Shown: positions 15,533 through 24,029, counted from the first letter of the stretch. The stretch is DNA of 64,000 bases from Duffyella gerundensis (GCF_001517405.1 NZ_LN907829.1:1-64000), one strand, 5' to 3'. The notes: generated by a model not told the origin, from the sequence alone. Numbers and translations are program-made.

Positions 15533-16236
15533 ATCCACCTCTGCCAGAATCCAGAACATTCAGTACACGCGTACTGATCGTTCTGTCACTCTGCGCACTT
15601 ACATCTCTTCCCCGACGGCATGGTTGCCTTTGCGCTTCCTGCGGCTCAACTGGTATCTGTGCATCGGGGCGGCGAAATGTTGAGTTCTTGCGAGGCTTCC
15701 CCAAGTCTCTGACCTGTTTGCGGCTTGCGCCGTGCTGACGTTAGTCAGTCTGCCTCCGTACACCAGTTTCCTGATGTCGCCATCGATACCGAGTCGATCA
15801 TTCTCCTTTTAATTAAACGCCCCAGACGTTTCGTTCGTCAGTGCCGCGTTGAGGTTGATAAATAGCCAGAGTTGTTCTGAAAACACGTACTACGTGCACG
15901 TCAGATTGTACCAGCCCGTTGAAAACCGCATTGTACGTGGGTTTGGACGTTATGCGCTGCGCGCGTCACTTTGTTCTCGTTTCACTCGAACCAAAGTGAC
16001 GCCGCGCAGCTTCATGCTCCTGATGCGTCTTCCGCAAGCGCCCAAATGTTCCAAATGGGCTTATGCGTCATAGCAAAAGTCGGATGCAGCTCAGGGCGTA
16101 TCCCTGAAAAGCTTCATAACGGAAGTGTGCGAAGCAGCATAAGCTATGCCGTTCGTGAGGTGCCTGGCGTGTGTAAAAGCCGTGGCTGAGATGTGTATAT
16201 GAACCTTCATCGTCGCGTCATAGGTGCGCTTTTAAA
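15533..16236. other. Non-coding region with long hairpin
   Basis: About 700 bases with no convincing gene. The main feature is a long stem at 15956-15973 paired with 15992-16010 (18 pairs, one bulged base, GC-rich outer part). GATGCGTC and TATGCGTC recur around 16021-16070. Together with the two four-stem elements this suggests DNA or RNA that works by folding, as expected in a leading region or near a transfer origin. No oriT nic motif was recognised. Confidence 0.45.
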
Positions 16237-16372
16237 GACGATATCTGCTTCCAAAGGTGAGCCGATTTACCACGCTTTTGCGTTCTCCCTTTCAGGCTGC
16301 GGGAGTGTTTTTGCAGCTACCCGAAGGCGATCCTCTCAAGCTACCGGACCATTGGTGGTCGTCATCGACGAC
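16237..16372. repeat. Four-stem structured element, copy 2
   Basis: This is the 136-nt second copy of 14447-14586 in the same orientation. Stems: 16243-16248 with 16261-16266 (one mismatch), 16272-16275 with 16280-16283, 16285-16289 with 16301-16305, and 16358-16363 with 16367-16372. Loop sequences TTTCAGGCT and the segment GCAGCTACCCGAAGGCG are almost unchanged between copies, while the stems differ by paired changes. On the minus strand it is upstream of the non-coding region and the integrase gene. Confidence 0.65.
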
Positions 16373-16475
16373 ATAGAACCGTTGAAAATATATCAATCGA
16401 TCTGTAGAAATGTCAAATGTCAAATGTTAGATGTGCAATGAATATATAAAACAAAAATTTATCACAGGAGTAATC

Positions 16476-16826
16476 GTGAATATTGAATTGTTAAAAATCG
16501 GTGGCTATATATTACCTGCTGCTGCGATGTTACTTAATTTTGCTGCAAGATTTAAGACACTTACAAATGAGAGGATATCTGTTTATAAAGATATCAAGCC
16601 GCTTTGCACAGCGATAGAAATGAAACCATATGAAATCAAAGAAATTAACAAAGAAATAAATAATCTAATTCTATTTGAGGCCACGCGAATTAGAGACCCT
16701 CTTTTGGCGCAGCAACATTTAAAAAAATTAAGCTGTAATGATATTACGGATATTCAAGAATTAAGAAGCTTGCACATTGCATTGATCAGGAGGCCACTGA
16801 CACCGCAACAGGAAATAAAGAAATAA
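16476..16826 (+). CDS. Small membrane-anchored hypothetical protein
   Basis: A 116-aa protein from GTG 16476, chosen because AGGAG at 16466-16470 is ideally spaced; an upstream in-frame ATG at 16431 has no SD. The first 25 residues contain one hydrophobic segment (IGGYILPAAAMLLNF), followed by a basic, helical cytoplasmic-type region rich in Lys and Glu. The gene is AT-rich compared with its neighbours, which suggests separate acquisition. Function is unknown. Confidence 0.5.
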   Translation: MNIELLKIGGYILPAAAMLLNFAARFKTLTNERISVYKDIKPLCTAIEMKPYEIKEINKEINNLILFEATRIRDPLLAQQHLKKLSCNDITDIQELRSLHIALIRRPLTPQQEIKK

Positions 16827-16864
16827 GATTCATACTTAACAAGAAAAAATACAATAAAAGAAGG

Positions 16865-17092
16865 ATGGAGGGGGGCGGACTTATAACCAATTGTCTTGCT
16901 GGTTATTACATTTTGTTCTTTTTGGCACTTAGATTGCCCAAAGAGGATATTTTACTTGCAGTAGCAATGCTTGTTATTTCTCTTGCCCTTGTTTGCGTTA
17001 TATTAACAACAATTGCTACATATCCCATGTACGGATTTTATAAAAATAATAAAAAAATTGTTGATTCACTAAATAATTTTTCTATTGAATGA
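16865..17092 (+). CDS. Small two-helix membrane protein
   Basis: A 75-aa ORF with two membrane segments (NCLAGYYILFFLALRL and ILLAVAMLVISLALVCVILT) and a Lys/Asn-rich tail. The ATG has a purine run (AGAAGG) directly against it, which is a poor spacing. The frame stays open upstream into the 3' end of the previous gene, reading EATDTATGNKEIRFILNKKK. The two ORFs may therefore have been one three-helix protein before a frameshift near 16.8 kb. AT-rich; function unknown. Confidence 0.45.
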   Translation: MEGGGLITNCLAGYYILFFLALRLPKEDILLAVAMLVISLALVCVILTTIATYPMYGFYKNNKKIVDSLNNFSIE

Positions 17093-17511
17093 ATTTTTTA
17101 AGATGATAGCTAAAAAAAGCATTCGAGCATCCGTTATCGTGGTGATTTATTTTAGATGCTGCATATATAATTGCTTTCATTTTTTAAAATAAACTTTACC
17201 CAACGTCTGCTTCGGGAATATTTTTTATAGGTGATATCATTTTATTGTGAATGCTTTAATAGTACCTAAGTGTATTCGTCAACTGGATACTGGTCATAGA
17301 ACCCCTCTCAAGCATCCAAATCTTTTGGTTGCTTGAAAGGGGTTGAACAAGCCGAAGGCGCGTTAGCTACGTAGTTTATCACCTAGTGTTGTCTGGTTAT
17401 CCACTTATCAACAGGATAGATCCAATAATTAACCGTACAGTTCCTTTAAAGATCCATATAGATCCCTGAGGCTTTAAAGCCTTATGTAGCAAGGCCTGAG
17501 AGGCCGTGTTG
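17093..17511. other. Origin-proximal non-coding region with DnaA-box-like site and stem-loop
   Basis: No gene is seen in these 419 bases. A DnaA-box-like TTATCCACT lies at 17397-17405. A strong imperfect stem-loop spans about 17303-17343 (CCCCT..TCAAGCA..CCAAA pairing back with two mismatches). The region is AT-rich and directly precedes the iterons, as expected for the replication origin of a RepFIB-type plasmid. The stem-loop could be a terminator or a copy-control element. Confidence 0.55.
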
Positions 17512-17613
17512 ATGTTTATAAACTGGATAAATATGTTTATAAACAGGGAAAAAATGTTTACTAACTGGATAAGAGTGTTTATAAACGGGATAGTAAATGT
17601 TTATAAACTGGAT
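17512..17613 (+). repeat. Iterons upstream of repA (five direct copies)
   Basis: Five 17-bp repeats close to ATGTTTATAAACTGGAT start at 17512, 17533, 17554, 17575 and 17597, spaced 21-22 bp, two helical turns. They are the expected Rep-binding sites for initiation and autoregulation. The third copy (TTTACTAAC) and fourth (CGGGAT) carry variants. Confidence 0.9.
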
Positions 17614-17662
17614 GAGCTCCTGTTTTGTGATCATCTCATTTCCCAGTGTGGATAAAGTGTAT

Positions 17663-18559
17663 ATGGACAATAAAAACAAGGTGTTGCACCTTCCTGATGT
17701 TCTAAGCATCAGTGGTACTGGCAAAAAGTTAACCCCAAGTTCTAACAGCACCGTTCAGCCTGTGGCCCTGATGAGACTCGGCTTGTTTGTCCCCACACTG
17801 AAACGTAAAGGCTCGAAGGTAGAGAGTGTATCAATTGATGCCTCAAAGGAGCTAGCTGAGCTGGAAATCGCCCAAGCAGAGGGCTATACCGACATCCGCA
17901 TCTCCGGGCCCCGCCTTTCAATGGAGACTGATTTTAAGGTATGGATCGCGATCATCGTTTCTTTTAGCCGCTACGGTGAAACGACGAACACTATCGAATT
18001 GCCCTTCTCTCAGTTTGCATCATTTGCGGGATATCCTGATAAAGAAAAGACTACTGTGCTGCGTATGCGTATCTCTGATGCGTTAACTCGCTTACGTGGG
18101 ACAACGATAAGTCTTTCATCTAAAAACAAGAATAAACATACAGTTACAGGGCTTTTACAACGCGGCCAGTATGATGTTGAAGCTGATGTCATTCGTTTAC
18201 AAGCTGATGAATCTCTGTGGGAGCTGTATCGTATAGACAATCAGGTTTTACTGCAGATGATCGTTTTGCGCAAACTTGCGAATAAAGGATCCGCTCAGGC
18301 ACTTTATACGTTTCTTGAAAGCCTGCCTCAAAAACCCATTCCGCTCTCTTTTTCACGTATCAAAAAGCGCCTTATGCTTACCTCTCCGGATGCTCAACAA
18401 AATCGCACGATTAAGAAGGCAATCGAAGAGCTGCAGAAAGCAGGCTATCTGGATGCATCGGTAGTTAAGAAAGACAAAGAGTGGTTCCTCAATATCCATG
18501 GGCGTAATCCACGGTGTAATGTGACTAATCCTGCTGATTTTATTGCTGATTTCACCTAG
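17663..18559 (+). CDS. repA: Plasmid replication initiator, RepFIB/RepB type
   Basis: A 298-aa protein from ATG 17663 (GTG 17657 is an alternative; an in-frame ATG at 17597 lies inside an iteron and is unlikely). It has the two winged-helix plan of iteron-binding initiators, with LPFSQFASFAGY, VLRMRISDALTRL, RIDNQVLLQMIVLRKLANKG and KKAIEELQKAGYL as recognisable stretches. It should bind the flanking iterons, open the origin and repress its own promoter. Iterons lie on both sides, as in RepFIB replicons, with a few inverted downstream. Confidence 0.9.
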   Translation: MDNKNKVLHLPDVLSISGTGKKLTPSSNSTVQPVALMRLGLFVPTLKRKGSKVESVSIDASKELAELEIAQAEGYTDIRISGPRLSMETDFKVWIAIIVSFSRYGETTNTIELPFSQFASFAGYPDKEKTTVLRMRISDALTRLRGTTISLSSKNKNKHTVTGLLQRGQYDVEADVIRLQADESLWELYRIDNQVLLQMIVLRKLANKGSAQALYTFLESLPQKPIPLSFSRIKKRLMLTSPDAQQNRTIKKAIEELQKAGYLDASVVKKDKEWFLNIHGRNPRCNVTNPADFIADFT

Positions 18560-18595
18560 TCGTCTGGCTATTCCTTGTATGCTTGTATTCGCAAA

Positions 18596-19024
18596 ATGTT
18601 TGTAAACTGGATGATGTGATCTGCAATGTGTTTGTAAACAGGAAAGGCACTTGATTTTCGTCTGTGGTGAGATGTTTAGAAACGGGAAAACGAACTGCAT
18701 GTTTATAAACTGGATATGTTGAACTGGTTGGCTGAGAGGGTTCAAAGATCGATATTGCCCTATTAAACTCCCTGTGCCCTGTGCCCTGTGCCCTGTGCCC
18801 TGTGCCCTGTGCCCTGTGCCCTGTAACCAGCCTGCATGTTTATAAACTGGATTTCTCCTCTTCAGCAGAGCGTATGGCTGCACGCCAAGCCCGCTGAGTT
18901 TTCCTGCTATCCCGTTTATAAACACAAACCACACGCCCTCCCCTGCAGCACTCATGAGAGTTGTATTGATCTGGTTTCCAGTTTGCAAACATCTCGGCTT
19001 CACTGTTTTCCAGTTTATAAACAC
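18596..19024. repeat. Iterons downstream of repA (five direct, three inverted)
   Basis: Direct copies start at 18596, 18628, 18672, 18699 and 18836. Inverted copies lie at 18909-18925, 18976-18992 and 19008-19024. Spacing is irregular, unlike the upstream set. In RepFIB-like replicons such downstream sites titrate Rep or couple origins (handcuffing) and limit copy number. The inverted copies abut the end of umuC. Confidence 0.85.
18770..18824. repeat. Heptamer tandem repeat (CCCTGTG, 7.9 copies)
   Basis: Seven perfect units of CCCTGTG plus six further bases lie between two downstream iterons. No coding frame is involved. Such a short perfect repeat is likely to vary in copy number between isolates. 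Confidence 0.9.
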
Positions 19025-19067
19025 ATTTATGTGGAATACAATTTCAACGGCTCAATTAATAATCGTT

Positions 19068-20348
19068 TTAAAGCACGCGTGCCTTAGGAATGTCAGACCA
19101 GCGCGTAGTCCAGGCAGGGCTGAGCATTTCACGCTTCATTTTCCACTCAGTGTTAATTCCCTGTCCGGCAAACCACACATTTCCCAGCCCGGACTGATTA
19201 ATGCCGTCCAGCACTTTCATCAATTGTGCGCTGTTAGGCCGTGGCCGATTATCGTCAAATAGATTGAGCTGGCTTACGCCGTTCGGCGTAAAGTTATCAA
19301 GCATGATGCCTGCTTTCATGTACCGGCGTCCCCCAAGCCAGATACGATCAAGCGACCGCATTGCAGACTCAATGATGTCCCGCGTGTCCTGTGTTGGCAG
19401 CGTCAGCTTCTCACCGGCGTTGTTTCCGTAAAACACCTCACCGTTGGCGTGTGGCGACGTCCGAATAAACACGCCGATGTTGCAGCAATACTGACGTTCC
19501 CCGCGCAGCTTTTCCGCTGCGCGTGAAGCGTACTGACACAGCGCCTGCTGCATGGCTGTTTTTGTAGTAATGCGCTCCCCGAAGCTGCGACTGCAGACTA
19601 TCTGCTGTTTTGCTGGCGGCAACTCTTCGAGCGGTATACATGACTCGCCGTTCAGCTCCCGCACGGTGCGCTCCAGCACTACGGAAAAATTATCGCGAAT
19701 AAACTTCGGCCGCGCACGCGACAGCTGCAGGGCTGTTTCGATGCCCATAAGGTTGAGCAGTTGGCCGATACGCCGTCCCACACCCCATACTTCCTCAACG
19801 GGTTGATTAGTCAGCAGGGCTTCAGTACGTTTCGGATTACCCGGCGTCAGCGCCAGCACTCCGCGAAACTGCTTCCATTCTTTACTCGCCCACTGTGCCG
19901 ATTTCGCGAGCGTTTTGGTTGGCCCCATGCCGACACCGACGATGAGACCCGTTGTGGTAAACACATGCGCGCGCAGGCGACGACCAAAAGCTTCGAAGTC
20001 TTCACAGCCGTTAATACCTGTCAGATCCAGGAACATCTCATCAATGCTGTACTGCTCGACGCGTGGTGTTATCTCCTCAAGCGCGGTCATTACCCTCTGG
20101 CTCAGGCTGTGATAAAGCGCATAGTTTGAGCTGAACACATGTACCTTTTCCGGATAGTCCTGCGTTTTTATCTGGAACCACGGTGCACCCATTTTTATGC
20201 CCAGTGCCTTTGCGGCGGCAGAGCGTGCAATAACACAGCCATCGTTGTTACTGAGCACGACTACCGGCCTGCCACGCAGATCCGGACGGAAAAGCGTCTC
20301 ACAGCTGGCATAGAAAGAGTTGACGTCAGCCAGTCCAAAAATAGGCAT
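19068..20348 (-). CDS. umuC: DNA polymerase V catalytic subunit, UmuC-like
   Basis: A 426-aa protein, the usual UmuC length (422 aa in E. coli). The Y-family palm motifs are present: FGLADVNSFYASCETLF with the first Asp, VVVLSNNDGCVIARS, and YSIDEMFLDLTG with the catalytic Asp-Glu. HhH and little-finger regions follow (GVGRRIGQLLNLMGI). It would act with UmuD' in SOS-induced translesion synthesis. It starts two bases after the umuD stop and both lie behind a LexA box. Its 3' end borders the inverted iterons. A second, truncated copy exists at 32.9-33.3 kb. Confidence 0.95.
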   Translation of the reverse strand: MPIFGLADVNSFYASCETLFRPDLRGRPVVVLSNNDGCVIARSAAAKALGIKMGAPWFQIKTQDYPEKVHVFSSNYALYHSLSQRVMTALEEITPRVEQYSIDEMFLDLTGINGCEDFEAFGRRLRAHVFTTTGLIVGVGMGPTKTLAKSAQWASKEWKQFRGVLALTPGNPKRTEALLTNQPVEEVWGVGRRIGQLLNLMGIETALQLSRARPKFIRDNFSVVLERTVRELNGESCIPLEELPPAKQQIVCSRSFGERITTKTAMQQALCQYASRAAEKLRGERQYCCNIGVFIRTSPHANGEVFYGNNAGEKLTLPTQDTRDIIESAMRSLDRIWLGGRRYMKAGIMLDNFTPNGVSQLNLFDDNRPRPNSAQLMKVLDGINQSGLGNVWFAGQGINTEWKMKREMLSPAWTTRWSDIPKARVL

Positions 20349-20350
20349 AA

Positions 20351-20800
20351 TTATCTCCCACGGGCACGGGTACTGTTAAAGAACCAGGTGACAACGCCGA
20401 GCAGTTGCAGCTCTTCCGGATAGATAACGGGATAAGCGGGATTCATAGGTAGGAGAGCTACACGTGGTGTCAGCTGCAGGCGCTTAACCGTGAACTCACC
20501 GGCGACTTCGGCGATGACGATGTCGCCGTGCGTGGGTTGTTCTGCCCGATCGACCACCATAACGTCGCCGTCAAAAAGGCCGAGTTCCTGCATACTGTTA
20601 CCACTGGCCCGCACGAAGAACGTAGATGCCCGTCTGCGAATACAAAGCTCATTCAGGTCCAGCTCTTTCTCTACATAATCCTGAGCGGGGGAGGGGAAAC
20701 CGGCAGGACAGGGGTCTGCATAAAGCGGTACCCTTACCGTTGGAGTAAAAATCGGCGGCCACATCAGAGTCAGGCCCTGAGCGTAAATGGCCGTTTTCAT
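20351..20800 (-). CDS. umuD: DNA polymerase V accessory subunit, UmuD-like
   Basis: A 149-aa protein from ATG 20800; a longer reading from 20833 is possible but not needed. The self-cleavage site fits AG in PAGFPSPAQDY. The catalytic dyad is Ser in ASGNSMQE and Lys in FTVKRLQL, as in UmuD and LexA. RecA-stimulated cleavage would give UmuD', which joins UmuC. A canonical LexA box lies 80 bases upstream, so the operon should be SOS-controlled. Confidence 0.93.
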   Translation of the reverse strand: MKTAIYAQGLTLMWPPIFTPTVRVPLYADPCPAGFPSPAQDYVEKELDLNELCIRRRASTFFVRASGNSMQELGLFDGDVMVVDRAEQPTHGDIVIAEVAGEFTVKRLQLTPRVALLPMNPAYPVIYPEELQLLGVVTWFFNSTRARGR

Positions 20801-20879
20801 TGTGCGATATCCCAAACATAATGCTGGGTGCAAACTAAAAAAATCATCGTAAAGCGCATAAAAATCCTCCTTTGAATTA

Positions 20880-20899
20880 TACTGTTTATATGAACAGTA
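20880..20899 (-). promoter_or_regulatory. LexA box upstream of umuDC
   Basis: TACTGTTTATATGAACAGTA fits the LexA consensus taCTGT-N8-ACAGta on both arms. It lies 80 bases before the umuD start. About 250 bases between it and the arsR gene hold no gene that I can support. Confidence 0.92.
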
Positions 20900-21150
20900 T
20901 TATTGAGCCTGAAATTTCTGGCAAGAAGAAGCGAAACGATTACGCCTAAAAATGTTGTCGGAGTGCTGAACTGATCCTGAGATGGTTGAACGTTGACCCG
21001 TTTAGAAGAGCTGCCATAGCATCCGAATTAACATGCAAGAAACGGCAGTCAGCTTTAGAAACATAGCCCTTTTACAACCCAGGGAGACTTGACGTACTTG
21101 GCAGATTTAAACTATATTTCCATTATTCTGGAAATTTGGTTTTAGGGCTC

Positions 21151-21486
21151 ATGAACATACACAATGCTGCTGTTGCACTCAGAGAGCTGGGACACGTGAC
21201 GCGACTGGGAATTTATCGTGAACTGGTTAAAGCCGGACCTGAGGGCCTGCCTGTGGGTGAAATACAGAAAAGACTGACCATTCCGGCTTCCACGCTCAGC
21301 CATCATCTTTCTGCGCTGATATCCGCTGGCCTCATAAGTCAGGAACGGCAGAGCCGTACCCTGTTCTGCAGGCCCTGCTATGCGAAGCTTGAGCAGCTGA
21401 TGGCTTTTCTGACTGAAGAGTGTTGTGCCGGCGGCAGCGGGTGCAGCCTGTCCACCGCAATTACCCACAAAGAGAACCTGCTGTGA
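21151..21486 (+). CDS. arsR: ArsR-family metalloregulator
   Basis: A 111-aa protein from ATG 21151 with AGGG upstream; TTG 21136 is a weaker alternative. The winged HTH is clear (LPVGEIQKRLTIPASTLSHHLSALISAGLI). Candidate arsenite ligands are the adjacent cysteines in EECCAGGSGC at the C-terminus and a cysteine pair in LFCRPCY, unlike the CVC motif of E. coli ArsR. It overlaps arsH as GTGA, so the two are one operon. It should repress until arsenite binds. Confidence 0.88.
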   Translation: MNIHNAAVALRELGHVTRLGIYRELVKAGPEGLPVGEIQKRLTIPASTLSHHLSALISAGLISQERQSRTLFCRPCYAKLEQLMAFLTEECCAGGSGCSLSTAITHKENLL

Positions 21487-22205
21487 ATAACGTCAATGAT
21501 GCTCTGAACAATATCGATCCAACTCTCCTGGATGCGCCCCTTTCGGAAGAGAAATTAAAGGCCGAAGAGGTGGCGCATCCGCCCCGCATCCTGATGCTCT
21601 ACGGCTCGCTGCGGGAGCGCTCTTACAGTCGACTCACTACAGAGGAGGCCGCCCGGCTGCTGACGGCCATGGGCGCGGAGGTGAAGATATTCAATCCGTC
21701 TGGCCTGCCGCTGCCGGATGACGCCCCGGAGACGCATCCGAAGGTCGCAGAGCTGCGCGAGCTGGTGCTCTGGTCAGAAGGGATGGTCTGGTGCTCTCCT
21801 GAGCGTCACGGTGCCATGACCGGCATCATGAAGACGCAGATTGACTGGATACCGCTGACGTCCGGGGCGGTCCGGCCCTCGCAGGGGAAAACCCTTGCGG
21901 TAATGCAGGTCAGCGGCGGCTCACAGTCGTTCAACGCCGTAAACCAGATGCGTATTCTCGGGCGCTGGATGAGGATGATCACTATCCCGAACCAGTCATC
22001 CGTGGCAAAAGCCTGGGCCGAGTTTGATGAGGACGGACGCATGAAGCCTTCTTCATATTACGACCGCATCGTGGACGTCATGGAGGAACTGATGAAGTTC
22101 ACCCTGCTGACGCGCGGGCGAAGCGATTATCTGACCGACCGCTACAGCGAGAGGAAAGAGAGCGCCGCACAGCTCTCAGAGCGGGTCAACCAGCGCAGCA
22201 TATAA
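21483..22205 (+). CDS. arsH: ArsH, NADPH-dependent FMN reductase / organoarsenical oxidase
   Basis: A 240-aa protein starting at GTG 21483, overlapping the arsR stop. Flavodoxin-fold signatures are seen: the FMN-binding LYGSLRERSYSRL near residue 40 and the WCSPERHGAMTGIMK stretch typical of ArsH. The family oxidises trivalent methylarsenicals and gives resistance to them; some members reduce metals. The usual length is about 235 aa. It converges on the arsC gene through a shared terminator. Confidence 0.93.
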   Translation: MNNVNDALNNIDPTLLDAPLSEEKLKAEEVAHPPRILMLYGSLRERSYSRLTTEEAARLLTAMGAEVKIFNPSGLPLPDDAPETHPKVAELRELVLWSEGMVWCSPERHGAMTGIMKTQIDWIPLTSGAVRPSQGKTLAVMQVSGGSQSFNAVNQMRILGRWMRMITIPNQSSVAKAWAEFDEDGRMKPSSYYDRIVDVMEELMKFTLLTRGRSDYLTDRYSERKESAAQLSERVNQRSI

Positions 22206-22229
22206 AAAAGCCGGCATCTGCCGGCTTTT
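22206..22229. terminator. Bidirectional terminator between arsH and arsC
   Basis: GCCGGC stems around loop ATCT are flanked by A-run on the left and T-run on the right, so it can act in both directions for the converging ars operons. Confidence 0.85.
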
Positions 22230-22267
22230 GTTTTTCACACTCGTTATATATGCCACCTGAGGAAAAA

Positions 22268-22696
22268 TCAGTGGCTGACGCGGTGACCGTGCTCATCAAT
22301 GACTGCTTCGCCGTCCTCTTTGGTAAATGCGCCCTGCTGCGCGTCCGGCAGTATGTCCAGAACTGCTTCGGAGGGGCGGCAGAGCTTTGTGCCGAGCGGT
22401 GTCACCACCACCGGGCGGTTAATGAGGATCGGATGAGCCAGCATGGCATCGAGCAGCTCGTCATCGCTGAACCGGTCTTCGGCAAGGCCGAGCTGCTCGT
22501 ACGGTTCGGTATTTTTGCGCAGCAATGTACGCACGCTGATGCCCATGTCCGCAATCAGCTTTTTCAGCTCATCGCGCGACGGCGGTGTTTCCAGATACAG
22601 AATAACCGTGGGTTCGGTGCCGCTGTTGCGGATAAGCGCCAGGGTGTTGCGGGACGTCCCGCAGGCCGGGTTGTGATAAATGGTGATGTCAGTCAT
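22268..22696 (-). CDS. arsC: Arsenate reductase, glutaredoxin-dependent
   Basis: A 142-aa protein matching E. coli plasmid R773 ArsC in length (141 aa). The catalytic Cys12 sits in YHNPACGTSRN, and RNTEPY and NRPVVVT cover other conserved residues with the arginines that bind arsenate. It reduces arsenate to arsenite with glutathione and glutaredoxin. It is the last gene of arsR-arsB-arsC, 49 bases after arsB. Confidence 0.95.
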   Translation of the reverse strand: MTDITIYHNPACGTSRNTLALIRNSGTEPTVILYLETPPSRDELKKLIADMGISVRTLLRKNTEPYEQLGLAEDRFSDDELLDAMLAHPILINRPVVVTPLGTKLCRPSEAVLDILPDAQQGAFTKEDGEAVIDEHGHRVSH

Positions 22697-22745
22697 AAGC
22701 GGTACTCCATAAAGGCACTGCGCAGGCGCAGCGCCGGGGTTAAGG

Positions 22746-24029
22746 TTAAACAGACAGGCGCAGGGCCAGCGCGGCCAGCGTCACAAACAGTACCGGCAGG
22801 GTCATCACGATGCCCACGCGGAAGTAGTAGCCCCAGCTGACGGTAATGTTTTTCTGCGCCAGGACGTGCAGCCACAGCAGGGTAGCGAGGCTGCCGATAG
22901 GGGTGATTTTCGGGCCGAGGTCGCAGCCGATGATGTTGGCGTAAATCATCGCCTCCTTCACCACGCCCTCAGCAGTGCTGCCGTCAATCGAAAGCGCGCC
23001 AACCAGTACGGTAGGCATGTTGTTCATCACCGAGGAAAGCGCCGCCGTCAGAAAGCCGGTGCCGAGGGTTGCGCCCCAGACGCCGTGCTCTGCAAACCGG
23101 TTCAGGGCGGCAGAAATATAATCCGTCAGGCCGGCATTGCGCAGTCCGTATACCACCAGGTACATGCCGAGCGAGAAGATAACAATCTGCCAGGGCGCAC
23201 CTTTCAGTACCTTGCCGGTATCAATCACGTGGCCTTTCCGGGCTACCAGCCAGAGAATAAACGCCGCCACCGCTGCCACCAGGCTGACCGGTACGCCAAG
23301 GGGTTCAAGAGCGAAAAAGCCGGCCAGCAGCAGAATGAGAACAATCCAGCCGGTTTTAAAGGTGTGCGCATCGCGAATGGCCTCACGCGGCGCCTTCAGC
23401 TTCGCCAGGTCGTAAGTGGCCGGGATGTCCCTGCGGAAAAACAGGTGCAGCATCACCAGCGTGGCGGCCACAGAGGCGATATTCACTGGCACCATCACCG
23501 AGGCATACTCGCTGAAACCCAGTTTAAAGAAGTCTGCCGTGACGATATTCACCAGATTTGACACGATGAGCGGCAGGCTGGAGGTATCGGCGATAAAGCC
23601 GGCCGCCATCACAAACGCCAGCGTGGCGCCGGGGCTGAAGCCCAGCGCCAGCAGCATGGCGATAACGATCGGCGTCAGAATGAGCGCGGCTCCGTCATTG
23701 GCAAACAGCGCCGCCACTGCCGCACCCAGCAGAACGATATAAGTGAACAGCAGCCGGCCCCTGCCGCCTCCCCAGCGGGAAACGTGCAGCGCGGCCCATT
23801 CAAAAAAGCCGGACTCATCGAGCAGCAGGCTGATAATGATGACCGCAATAAACGTGGCCGTGGCGTTCCAGACAATCTGCCAGACCACCGGTATATCCCC
23901 GATGTGTACCACGCCGGTCAGCAGCGCCAGCGCGGCGCCGATAACGGCACTCCAGCCAATGCTGAGCCCTTTCGGCTGCCAGATCACCAGTGTCAGGGTC
24001 AGGATAAAAATCGCACCTGCCAGAAACAT
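22746..24029 (-). CDS. arsB: Arsenite efflux pump ArsB
   Basis: A 427-aa integral membrane protein with about twelve segments, equal in length to ArsB of E. coli (429 aa). Typical stretches are FANDGAALILTPIVIAML, DTSSLPLIVSNLVNIV and SSVMNNMPTVLVGALSI. It expels arsenite as a proton antiporter; no arsA or arsD gene is nearby, so it works without the ATPase. It lies between arsR and arsC in one operon. Confidence 0.95.
   Translation of the reverse strand: MFLAGAIFILTLTLVIWQPKGLSIGWSAVIGAALALLTGVVHIGDIPVVWQIVWNATATFIAVIIISLLLDESGFFEWAALHVSRWGGGRGRLLFTYIVLLGAAVAALFANDGAALILTPIVIAMLLALGFSPGATLAFVMAAGFIADTSSLPLIVSNLVNIVTADFFKLGFSEYASVMVPVNIASVAATLVMLHLFFRRDIPATYDLAKLKAPREAIRDAHTFKTGWIVLILLLAGFFALEPLGVPVSLVAAVAAFILWLVARKGHVIDTGKVLKGAPWQIVIFSLGMYLVVYGLRNAGLTDYISAALNRFAEHGVWGATLGTGFLTAALSSVMNNMPTVLVGALSIDGSTAEGVVKEAMIYANIIGCDLGPKITPIGSLATLLWLHVLAQKNITVSWGYYFRVGIVMTLPVLFVTLAALALRLSV

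Noticed and set aside
15849..16189. Short plus-strand frames in the structured non-coding region
   Set aside because: They run through the long hairpin, lack an SD and resemble no protein.
17512..19024. Repeated 17-bp units as a CRISPR array
   Set aside because: Units are short, imperfect, in both directions and spaced by two helical turns around a rep gene; they are iterons.
18353..19024. 223-aa minus-strand frame across the end of repA and the downstream iterons
   Set aside because: It is antisense to repA and its middle is made by the heptamer repeat; no protein family resemblance.
22866..23561. 231-codon plus-strand frame inside arsB
   Set aside because: Antisense shadow of arsB with an Arg/Gln/His-rich composition typical of reverse reading.
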